64,000 nt of DNA from JADCRZ01 sp037718865. GTDB lineage: Bacteria > Bacteroidota > Bacteroidia > Chitinophagales > Chitinophagaceae. Location: assembly GCA_037718865.1 (NCBI GenBank), contig JBBJMP010000022.1, positions 1 to 64,000 on the forward strand, written 5' to 3'. Position numbers and translations under genes: made by a program. Positions 1 to 7,203 of the stretch are shown piece after piece; the stretch's first letter is position 1; each line of letters begins with the position of its first letter. The notes under the pieces were generated by a model. It was not told the DNA's origin. It saw nothing but the letters and a program-made list of their open reading frames with translations, and made no database searches.

Positions 1-1511
1 CGGAAGATCAGACAAGGAATACAATATGGTTTGGAACAAACCGCGGCTTGTCAGGGCTCAAACAAAAAGGATCAACCAATAGCAATAAGCAGGAGCACCA
101 GTTTGAAAACTTTAATAAGAATACTGGCTACCCGATAAAAGATGTGAGTACGGGTGCTCTATTTGTCGATAATAAAGGAATAGTATGGGCGGGCAGCGGA
201 GAGGGTAAACTAATAAGGTTTGATTATTCAGCAGTTAATAAGAACACAGAAGCTTTGAACCTAAAAATACAAGGTGTAAAAGTGAATAATGAGACCATCT
301 GCTGGAATAACCTCATTCGTAGGCAGCAAGGCAATAATGCAGTGGATAGCCTTACTCTGCTAAATGAAATGATTACATCTGTTGGAAAAGTATTATGCCC
401 CAAGGATTTAGACAGCATGAGTAAAAAATATGGCGATATACAACTGGATGGAGTAACGTCGTTTTACCCGGTGCCCATCAACCTGGTGCTGCCTTATAAT
501 AACAACACGATAACCATAGATTTCGGGGCCATAGAACCAGCAAAGCCAAAACAGGTTAAATACCAATATAAACTGGAAGGCTATAATAAAGACTGGAGCC
601 CACTAAGCAATAATTCCACCTCCACGTTTGGTAATATCAGTGCAGGTAAATATACTTTCAGGCTGAAAGCGGTAAGTCCTTTTGGCATTTGGAGCGAGAC
701 AGTATATTCTTTCAAGGTACTGCCGCCTTGGTGGGCCACATGGTGGGCTTATATTTTATATGGGTTAATGGCCGGTGCAATATTGTATACATTTTACCGC
801 GATCGTATTCGCAGGATTGAGCGCAGGCAGGCTGAGCAAATTAAAACGATGGTAGCTACCCAGGAAGAAGAACGGAAACGCATTTCTCGGGATTTACATG
901 ATGATATTGGCGCAAGGCTTACCAACATTGCTATACTCTCTGCATTAGGTCAGCAAAAAATAGACGAGCCGCAAGAGACGTCGGAGTATTTACAACGCAT
1001 TTCAAATGAAATTCAAACTTCTGCAGAAGCGCTGGATGATATTGTGTGGAGTATAGATACCAAAAACGATGCAATAGAGGAAGTTACGGCCCGTATGAGG
1101 AGATATGCCGCCGATGTTTTTGACGGAACCCCTATCCGGTATACTATTGAAGCAAATGAAAAGTCGTTACCTGAAAAACTTTCCATAGGCAAGCGCAGGG
1201 ATTTGTTTCTTGTGTTTAAAGAAGCCATTAATAACATTCAAAAACATGCACTAGCAACTGAAGTAAATATAAATATTGAAGCAAAAGACAACAACCTTTT
1301 AATGCAGGTAAACGACAATGGAAAAGGGTTTGATACAGACCAGCCGACACACCGAAACGGATTAAAAAACATGCAGCAGCGTATGCAGAAATGGGGCGGC
1401 ACATGCACGGTTCAATCATCGCCGGGGAAAGGTGCAATATTGAAAATTAAATTACCCGTTTCAACCCCATCACTCAAAAGGGGTATGTGGGCAGGGTTTA
1501 AAAGGAGATAA
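1..1511 (+). CDS. Sensor histidine kinase, Y_Y_Y/HisKA_3 type (5' end outside window)
   Basis: The reading frame is open from base 3, so the gene starts before the window. The visible start resembles the last blades of a two-component ligand-sensing beta-propeller (motif IWFGTNRGLS near base 24), followed by a Y_Y_Y-type Ig domain with the YKLEGYNKDW motif near base 565. A membrane helix rich in Trp lies at about bases 730-800. The kinase core has a HisKA_3 H-box (SRDLHDDIGARLTN) with the phospho-accepting His encoded at 897-899, and a HATPase domain with the N-box KEAINNIQKHA and G-box DNGKGF. This architecture senses periplasmic ligands, often glycans, and phosphorylates a NarL-type regulator. 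Such a regulator gene follows 49 bp downstream and is the likely partner. The C-terminal tail after the ATPase domain (TPSLKRGMW) looks non-conserved. Confidence 0.93.
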   Translation, partial: EDQTRNTIWFGTNRGLSGLKQKGSTNSNKQEHQFENFNKNTGYPIKDVSTGALFVDNKGIVWAGSGEGKLIRFDYSAVNKNTEALNLKIQGVKVNNETICWNNLIRRQQGNNAVDSLTLLNEMITSVGKVLCPKDLDSMSKKYGDIQLDGVTSFYPVPINLVLPYNNNTITIDFGAIEPAKPKQVKYQYKLEGYNKDWSPLSNNSTSTFGNISAGKYTFRLKAVSPFGIWSETVYSFKVLPPWWATWWAYILYGLMAGAILYTFYRDRIRRIERRQAEQIKTMVATQEEERKRISRDLHDDIGARLTNIAILSALGQQKIDEPQETSEYLQRISNEIQTSAEALDDIVWSIDTKNDAIEEVTARMRRYAADVFDGTPIRYTIEANEKSLPEKLSIGKRRDLFLVFKEAINNIQKHALATEVNINIEAKDNNLLMQVNDNGKGFDTDQPTHRNGLKNMQQRMQKWGGTCTVQSSPGKGAILKIKLPVSTPSLKRGMWAGFKRR

Positions 1512-1560
1512 TTTTAAGGCTGCTAAAATTAGTACATACTTTAAAGCGGTAATAAAGCAT

Positions 1561-2187
1561 ATGCCAGGCATCATCATATTTGAAGACGACGACCAGTTAA
1601 GAAACTCACTCGTAGTACTGCTTGGCAACAGCAATGATTATACAGTAGTTGGAAACTTTGCGAATGCACTAGAAGCAGGGACCATTATCCGCCGCTATAA
1701 ACCCGATGTGGTTATTATGGATATTAATATGCCTGGCAAAACAGGCATCGAGGCAGTAAGGGAAATAAAAGAAGCCAGGCCGCAAACATTCATTATCATG
1801 TACACTATGTTTGAAAATGATGAAAGTTTATTCAGCAGCCTCTGTGCGGGCGCCAACGGATACATTCTCAAAAAAACCTCCCCATTTAAATTATTTGAAG
1901 CCATCAATGACGTGATGGAAGGAGGGGCACCCATGTCGCCTACTATAGCAAAACGTGTGTTACAGAGCTTTGAAATAAAATCGTCCGGACAACAGTACCA
2001 CCTCACCACAAGGGAAAAGGATATATTGCAGTTGCTTATAAAAGGTTATAGTATAAAAGCTATCGCTGCCGAATTAAATATTTCGTTTGATACTGCACGC
2101 ACACACCTCAAAAATATTTACCCAAAGCTGCATGTAAACTGTGGAAAAGAAGCCATTGCCAAAGTACTCCGCGAAAGAATTATCTAA
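1561..2187 (+). CDS. NarL/FixJ-family response regulator
   Basis: A 208-aa DNA-binding response regulator. The N-terminal receiver has the acidic pair EDDD near residues 8-11 and the phospho-acceptor Asp54 in VVIMDINMPG. The conserved Thr/Ser and Lys (LKKTSPF) follow. The C-terminal LuxR-type helix-turn-helix (about residues 145-205) has the typical LTTREKDILQLLIKGYSIKAIA and KNIYPKLHVN pattern. It sits 49 bp after the HisKA_3 kinase, whose family phosphorylates regulators of this kind, so the two probably form one two-component system. Its target genes cannot be told from the sequence. Confidence 0.95.
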   Translation: MPGIIIFEDDDQLRNSLVVLLGNSNDYTVVGNFANALEAGTIIRRYKPDVVIMDINMPGKTGIEAVREIKEARPQTFIIMYTMFENDESLFSSLCAGANGYILKKTSPFKLFEAINDVMEGGAPMSPTIAKRVLQSFEIKSSGQQYHLTTREKDILQLLIKGYSIKAIAAELNISFDTARTHLKNIYPKLHVNCGKEAIAKVLRERII

Positions 2188-2304
2188 AGCTGTCTAATCC
2201 AAATTTTTCCTCCCGCGGCATCACTCAAAAAGCGTATTGTATTGATTTAGAAACCAAGCCATATTTGTTTCGTCAAATATTTTATAAAAATTAAAATATC
2301 AATT

Positions 2305-2820
2305 ATGAAACAAGTATCAAATGCTATTAAGTCCTTCGTTCTGGATTCTCGTCTCCATCACTCAATTCCTCAACGCAAGACATTCTCTAAATGCCTCTTC
2401 GTTCTTTTGCTCGCAGGAGTTGCCATCCTTGGAAGCAGCTGCCAAAAGGAAGATCACGAGAATAAGTGTGTTCCGTTTAAAGGTAAATTCACAACTTCTT
2501 CTACAGAGACCGGAATCGTTGGAACTGGTACAGGATCCCATATTGGAAGATTTACTCTTGTTGCTGAAGATCAAGTAAGTTTTCCTAATATTACCGGTAC
2601 CGTAATTATCACCGCTGCAAATGGAGACCAGATATTTGCAACCCATACCGGAATGATTGATCCGCAGGCCAACGATATGCTCAAGGTACATCTTGATAAT
2701 ACCATTACAGGAGGTACCGGCAGGTTTGCAGGGGCAACCGGCAGCTTTAGTATAGATGACCTTGTAGACGGAAGTACCGGTACCGGAAACGCTACCTTTG
2801 ATGGTACGATTTGCTATTAG
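2305..2820 (+). CDS. Putative lipoprotein, Gly/Thr-rich beta-barrel-like protein
   Basis: A 171-aa protein with a long basic N-terminus, a hydrophobic helix (about residues 29-45) and a lipobox-like SSC, so it is probably a surface or periplasmic lipoprotein cleaved before Cys46. The mature part is rich in Gly, Thr and Ser and has the repeated pattern TGGTGRFAGATGSF. This pattern occurs in small beta-barrel proteins of the allene-oxide-cyclase-like and DUF3224-like kind. I cannot assign a function. The first ATG was taken as start; the unusual 25-residue basic leader before the hydrophobic helix leaves room for a later start, but no better in-frame ATG is evident. It follows the response regulator on the same strand after a 117-bp gap. 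Confidence 0.72.
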   Translation: MKQVSNAIKSFVLDSRLHHSIPQRKTFSKCLFVLLLAGVAILGSSCQKEDHENKCVPFKGKFTTSSTETGIVGTGTGSHIGRFTLVAEDQVSFPNITGTVIITAANGDQIFATHTGMIDPQANDMLKVHLDNTITGGTGRFAGATGSFSIDDLVDGSTGTGNATFDGTICY

Positions 2821-3179
2821 ATAAAAACATACCTTCTGCCTTCCTTGGTGTCTGCGCAAATTCGGAAGTTAGCAAACATGTACAATTGTGAGACGAAATA
2901 CATGCCTTTGAGTTTGGGGATTTAATCTGGCTTCGAAAAGCTTAGAAATTATCAAACAGACTTCTTGCAGTTTGCATCAGACACCTTTGATTTGTATTAT
3001 GCAGTTCCTGTTCGTCAGTGCAATCTTTTGTAGTCTGGCTTACTTCAGTGCATGAATCGCTTCAAACCACCTTGCAGCTTGCTAATGCTTCGGGTAATTA
3101 ATCCCGCACATAAGAGACTTTCACTCTCTGGCTTTCTTATTTCTAAGAACTATATTTACCATTCAGGGCGCACCACAGC
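2821..3179 (-). ncRNA. Possible 5' fragment of a group II intron
   Basis: No open frame of note runs through these 359 bp. On the minus strand the stretch begins with GTGCGCCC (at 3174 reading down), resembling a group II intron 5' end (GUGYG). It continues with a hairpin-like AGAGAGTGAAAGTCTCT and an AGCATTAGCAAGC run such as occurs in domain I of bacterial group II introns. No reverse transcriptase follows; the next gene on that side is the lipoprotein. If correct, this is a truncated intron remnant. The assignment is from memory of intron sequences and is weak. Confidence 0.28.
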
Positions 3180-3469
3180 GCATTTGCAAAATATGGGCTG
3201 GACGCTGAAACAATGAACATTTGATCGCTCACTATCATTTGTCCGGGCTTAACCGGCATTAGGTATCTTTTGTTTGTAATTTGAACTTTGTTTTTCAAGC
3301 AGCTTTGGTTCCGGGCAGGACCAGCATCGAATGCCCGTACTTCGCAAATGCAGACCGTTGCGTCATTTGAAATAACCACGATGTTATCAAAGATTCTATT
3401 TTTTATCATTTGGTAAGTCAGCCCTTATTTTCTATTTAGATATTTGCATTTCGAATAAATATCTATAAT
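3180..3469. other. Intergenic stretch, no supported gene
   Basis: This gap upstream of the SDR gene has an 88-codon minus-strand frame (3143-3409) without recognisable domains or coding character. It may be an old exon or repeat interrupted by the possible intron remnant. The last 60 bp before 3470 are AT-rich and probably hold the promoter of the SDR/Crp pair, but no clear Bacteroidota -33/-7 boxes were picked out. Confidence 0.4.
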
Positions 3470-4507
3470 ATGACAAATAACAAAAAAGTTTTGCTGACAG
3501 GAATTACAGGTTTTGTAGGTTCTCATACAGCTATTCAACTACTTGAAAATGGCTATCAGGTAATAGGTACATTAAGAGATATGAAAAGGGTAAATTCTAT
3601 TAAAAGGATTATTGCACAGCATACATCGAACACAGACAATTTAAGTTTTGTAGAAGCCGACACTCAAGATGCTATTATATGGCAAAAACTAATGATTGGT
3701 GTGGACTATGTGCAACATATAGCCTCTCTATTCCCTAAAATAATGCCCAGGGATGAAAACGACTTAATAATACCTGCACGTAATGGCAACTTGAATATAC
3801 TATCGGCTGCGGCTGCCTGCAAGGTTAAAAGAGTAGTGGTTGTAAGTTCGGGGGCAGCTATTAATTATGGCCTTCCTAAAGAGAAAAGAAGCGGGACATT
3901 TGATGAAACTGATTGGACCGATGTGAACAGCAAAGAGGATATGGGCCCTTATTATAAAAGCAAGGCCATTGCTGAAAAAGCCGCCTGGGATTTTATAAAA
4001 AACGACCATTCGGGTTTAGAGTTAGTTGCGGTTTGTCCGGGGCTTATCCTTGGCCCATTGCTCCAAAAAGATTTTAATGCTTCCACTAATGCGGTTATTA
4101 AAATGTTGGATGGCAGCATGCCTGCGGTGCCAAAAATAGGGTACGAAATAGTTGACGTAAGGTCTATTGCCTCTTTATTGATTCTTGCTATGGAACAACC
4201 GCAGGCCGCCAACCAAAGATATATTGGTTCGGCAGGCTACCTTACATTTAGCGACATGGCCGGGATTTTGAAAAAGTCTTATCCAAAAATGAAAATACCT
4301 TCCCTGAAATTACCCAATTTTATGCTACATATCCTTTCTCTTTTTGATGCTACCTTAAAGCCTGTTTTGCTTGACCTTGGTACTGAACGAAAGATGAATA
4401 ATTCAAAAGCCATAAACGATTTGGGTTGGAAGCCTATCAAACCGGAAGACGCAATTTTATCTTGTGCTGCAAGCATTCTTCAATTAGGAATTGTTAAACA
4501 GAAATAG
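3470..4507 (+). CDS. NAD(P)-dependent epimerase/dehydratase (extended SDR)
   Basis: A 345-aa extended short-chain dehydrogenase of the dihydroflavonol-reductase-like group. The N-terminal Rossmann motif TGITGFVGSH places the glycines at 11, 14 and 17. The active-site Tyr161 and Lys165 sit in YYKSK, and the catalytic Ser is expected in VVVSSGAA. The C-terminal half should bind the substrate, probably a carbonyl compound reduced with NAD(P)H; the substrate cannot be inferred. The stop codon directly abuts the ATG of the following Crp-like regulator, so the two are almost certainly co-transcribed. The DNA is more AT-rich than the 7-21 kb region. Confidence 0.93.
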   Translation: MTNNKKVLLTGITGFVGSHTAIQLLENGYQVIGTLRDMKRVNSIKRIIAQHTSNTDNLSFVEADTQDAIIWQKLMIGVDYVQHIASLFPKIMPRDENDLIIPARNGNLNILSAAAACKVKRVVVVSSGAAINYGLPKEKRSGTFDETDWTDVNSKEDMGPYYKSKAIAEKAAWDFIKNDHSGLELVAVCPGLILGPLLQKDFNASTNAVIKMLDGSMPAVPKIGYEIVDVRSIASLLILAMEQPQAANQRYIGSAGYLTFSDMAGILKKSYPKMKIPSLKLPNFMLHILSLFDATLKPVLLDLGTERKMNNSKAINDLGWKPIKPEDAILSCAASILQLGIVKQK

Positions 4508-5080
4508 ATGGAAAAATTAAAGGCGGCACTTAGCTTCGGGGGTATTCTTACGAAAAAAAATATTGAACACATAATTTCTTATTTTGACGAAAAAGAATTA
4601 GAAGCCGGAATGCATTTTTCAACAATTGGAAAAGTGTCTAATGAAATAGGTTTTATTGACACCGGTGTTGTAAGGACTTATGCTGTGAATGAGGCAGGTG
4701 AAGAAGTTACAAGGTATTTTTTCAGGGAAAATCAATTTATTGTTGACTTAGAAAGTTATTATGGCCGTAAGCCAAGTATCTCACCATTACAGGCAGTAGT
4801 AAACAGCCGGATAAATTGTGTAAAACGCCAGGACTGGGAAAAATTAACTGAAAAAATTCCGCAATTATTTATACTTACCAAAAGTTTGTCTGAAGCTCTG
4901 TTGCTTACAAAATTGAAGGACAATGATTTTCTTAACTTCGGAACAGCTACCGTCAAATATAAAGAGTTTATTAAAAGATATCCTGACCTTGCTTTGTACA
5001 TCCCACAGCAGTATATCGCTTCCTATCTTAGAATAACACCGCAATCATTAAGTAGAATACGAAAAACAATAGCATCTTAA
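4508..5080 (+). CDS. Crp/Fnr-family transcriptional regulator
   Basis: A 190-aa cyclic-nucleotide-binding-domain regulator. Residues about 20-115 form the jelly-roll sensor (pattern GFIDTGVVRTY and TRYFFRENQFIVDLESY, common in Bacteroidota Crp-like proteins). The C-terminal part (about 140-190) ends in a helix-turn-helix-like IASYLRITPQSLSRIRK. It starts at the base after the stop of the SDR gene, so translation is probably coupled, and it may control that operon. The effector is unknown; Bacteroidota proteins of this subgroup usually lack the cAMP-contact residues of E. coli Crp. Confidence 0.9.
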   Translation: MEKLKAALSFGGILTKKNIEHIISYFDEKELEAGMHFSTIGKVSNEIGFIDTGVVRTYAVNEAGEEVTRYFFRENQFIVDLESYYGRKPSISPLQAVVNSRINCVKRQDWEKLTEKIPQLFILTKSLSEALLLTKLKDNDFLNFGTATVKYKEFIKRYPDLALYIPQQYIASYLRITPQSLSRIRKTIAS

Positions 5081-5106
5081 AAAAAAAATTTACCGTTATC
5101 CTGACT

Positions 5107-5220
5107 TGCGTTCCATTGGAACGCATGGTGCTACAGGCGCAGGCTAACATTAGACGTTCCGCCGGAACGTTATGTATCCATTGTTAATGTTCTACCCACC
5201 CTTTGTTCCTACGGAACAAA
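5107..5220. repeat. Three palindromes with a GTTCC-N3-GGAAC core
   Basis: Three perfect inverted repeats with the same core lie within 114 bp: 5107-5125 (arms TGCGTTCC/GGAACGCA, loop ATT), 5154-5170 (ACGTTCC/GGAACGT, loop GCC) and 5202-5220 (TTTGTTCC/GGAACAAA, loop TAC). The pair AACATTA (5146-5152) and TAATGTT (5185-5191) also brackets the middle hairpin. They fill the gap between the Crp-like regulator and the ABC ATPase. They look like REP-type extragenic palindromes; they could also be several copies of a regulator site. Confidence 0.75.
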
Positions 5221-5466
5221 TACTATCATAAGTCAACGACATTGAAAGTAAACGGAAAATGAGAATAATAATGCGTCAACATATGGTTAACATTACACTA
5301 GTTTCTTAGTTTCTATTTTATTTCACCACATTTTGACCGATTGTTACCGGACATTACGAAACGCGGAAAAGTCGCTATTCCAGCGACACAAGGAGGACAA
5401 CAATCATCATCTCCTGCAATGAGTCACTGTACCTGATAATTCATTATTATTCATTAACATTGCCAA

Positions 5467-6348
5467 ATGGATTCTGCAATTCAATTGATTGATGTAACAA
5501 AGTTTTACGGTGCAAATAAGGCGCTTGATAATCTTTCGCTTCGTGTAAATCATGGCGAAATATATGGTTTCATCGGACCTAATGGTGCAGGTAAATCCAC
5601 TGCAATACGTCTGCTGCTTAATTTTATTAAGATGCAAAGCGGGAGCATTTCCGTTTTGGGATTATCTCCTCAAAAAGATGACATTGCCATTAAAAGGCAA
5701 ACTGGCTATGTGCCGGCAGAAACATTTATGTATACTGATATGCGGGTGCGTGAGCTCCTACGGTTTACAGAAAGTTTTCATGGAATTTCAGCTCCCAAAA
5801 AAATAAAAAAACTGATTGAAGTGCTGGAGATTGATGTGCATAAAAAGTTTGAGGAACTCTCTTTCGGCAACCGCAAAAAAGTTGCAATTGCGTGTGCAAT
5901 GCTTCATTCGCCAAAGCTGATTATTTTAGATGAACCCTCCAATGGTTTAGATCCTGTTATCCGCACCAACCTATATAATTTATTAAAAGAAGAACAGCAG
6001 CAGGGAGCAACTATTTTCTTCTCGTCACATGTGCTTACGGAGGTGCAAAAAGTATGTACCCGCATCGGGTTAATAAAAAACGGGCGCATGATTAAAGAAA
6101 CCACGGCTGCTGAATTCACCAACATCGGCTATAGAAAAGTGACTCTGGAAACGGCCTCTGGTTTAAACATTGCCGCTCTAAACGGTGTGGCGGATATGCA
6201 GCAGGAGAACCAAACCTATCGCTTTATGTATTCAGGAAAAGCAGATGATTTGATTAAACTACTCAGCACTGTTTTCATTTCTTCCATACATATAGAAGAG
6301 CCTGAACTAGAACGTGTTTTTATGCATTATTTTAACCACAATAATTAA
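5467..6348 (+). CDS. ABC transporter ATP-binding protein (ABC-2 exporter type)
   Basis: A 293-aa ATPase. Walker A is GPNGAGKST (about residues 36-44), the signature is LSFGNRKKVAIACA, and Walker B is LIILDEPSNGLDP, followed by the switch His in FFSSHVL. The C-terminal 70 residues form the accessory region common in CcmA/NatA-type ATPases. Its stop lies 3 bp before the start of a six-helix permease, with which it must form an exporter. The GNRKKVAIACA form of the signature is frequent in drug, bacitracin and Na+ exporters of this class, but the substrate cannot be inferred. The preceding gap carries the GTTCC palindromes. Confidence 0.95.
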   Translation: MDSAIQLIDVTKFYGANKALDNLSLRVNHGEIYGFIGPNGAGKSTAIRLLLNFIKMQSGSISVLGLSPQKDDIAIKRQTGYVPAETFMYTDMRVRELLRFTESFHGISAPKKIKKLIEVLEIDVHKKFEELSFGNRKKVAIACAMLHSPKLIILDEPSNGLDPVIRTNLYNLLKEEQQQGATIFFSSHVLTEVQKVCTRIGLIKNGRMIKETTAAEFTNIGYRKVTLETASGLNIAALNGVADMQQENQTYRFMYSGKADDLIKLLSTVFISSIHIEEPELERVFMHYFNHNN

Positions 6349-6351
6349 ATA

Positions 6352-7128
6352 ATGCTATTTATAAGAGAACTAAAACAAAATCTTAAATCATTCATCATCT
6401 GCACCATAATTTGTGCTGCTTTGTCGCTTTATGTGATTGCACTTACACCATCTTTGGGAGCGGATATGCAAAAGTTGCTGGACATGAAATTACCCAGTCA
6501 AATGCAATTGGCACTTGGATTGAACAATCTTGATTTCGGTACACCGTTGGGAGCTTATGGTAGTATGTTTTCTTATATCTATTTAACCTTCGGAATTTAT
6601 GCCGCGGTAATGTTTGCAGGAATTGTATCCAAAGAATTTACAGAAAAAACTGCCGAATATTTATTCTCATTGCCTGCCAGCAGAATCACCATCCTAGTCA
6701 CCAAATTATCTGTTGCCGTTTTGTATTTAACAGCATCTGTAAGCATAACTTTTCTTGTTTCATGGGCCGGATTTGAAGGAATAATTAAAACCGGCTACGA
6801 TATAAAAACGGTATTGCTGATGTGCACGGCGTGGTGGTTGGGAACCCTGTTTTTTGGTGCCATGGCTTTTATGTTGTCTTCCTTTTATACCAAAACAAAA
6901 ATGGCAATCGGCCTGGTAATGGGAGCCTATTTGCTGCAAGTAGTTATCTCTTTGGAAGATCAGTTGAAATTAATAAAATACCTCTCTCCGTTCGACTGGT
7001 TTAAAGGCAATGACATAATTAATGAGGCTACGCTTTCCGTTTATTACTCCTTTATTGCATTAGCCGCCATTCTCATTTGTTTGGTGGTAGGTTGCAAACG
7101 GTTTCTTAACAAGGATGTGCTTGTTTAG
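6352..7128 (+). CDS. ABC-2 type transporter permease
   Basis: A 258-aa integral membrane protein with about six hydrophobic segments (roughly residues 15-35, 70-95, 115-140, 150-175, 180-200, 230-250). The layout matches ABC-2 permeases of the NatB/YhgE-like group, including the cytosolic motif KEFTEKTAEYLFSLPASR that contacts the ATPase. It starts 3 bp after the ATPase stop, giving a two-gene exporter operon. Substrate unknown. Confidence 0.92.
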   Translation: MLFIRELKQNLKSFIICTIICAALSLYVIALTPSLGADMQKLLDMKLPSQMQLALGLNNLDFGTPLGAYGSMFSYIYLTFGIYAAVMFAGIVSKEFTEKTAEYLFSLPASRITILVTKLSVAVLYLTASVSITFLVSWAGFEGIIKTGYDIKTVLLMCTAWWLGTLFFGAMAFMLSSFYTKTKMAIGLVMGAYLLQVVISLEDQLKLIKYLSPFDWFKGNDIINEATLSVYYSFIALAAILICLVVGCKRFLNKDVLV

Positions 7129-7153
7129 AAATGAGGTAAATTATTTTATATTA

Positions 7154-7196
7154 GAAAACACCGACCACGGGCAAAACCTTAAACCTTAAACCTTAA
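7154..7196. repeat. Composite intergenic repeat: GGTGTTTTC half-hairpin plus 7-bp tandem
   Basis: Bases 7154-7176 read, on the minus strand, GCCCGTGGTCGGTGTTTTC, nearly the same as the hairpin element at 15653-15671. It is directly joined to three perfect copies of the 7-mer ACCTTAA at 7176-7196. The element lies between two convergent genes. A related layout (7-mer pieces, then the GGTGTTTTC motif) appears at 15619-15680. Confidence 0.75.
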
Positions 7197-7203
7197 ATTC
7201 TGA

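Noticed and set aside
1469..2235. CATCACTCAAAA occurs twice, at about 1469 and 2220
   Set aside because: Only 12 bp long with no wider similarity; too weak to call a repeat family from two copies.
3143..3409. 88-codon minus-strand frame
   Set aside because: No recognisable domain, atypical composition and partial overlap with the possible intron remnant; not supported as a gene.
7176..7196. Possible CRISPR-like or telomere-like array
   Set aside because: The units are 7 bp with no spacers, and no cas genes are nearby.
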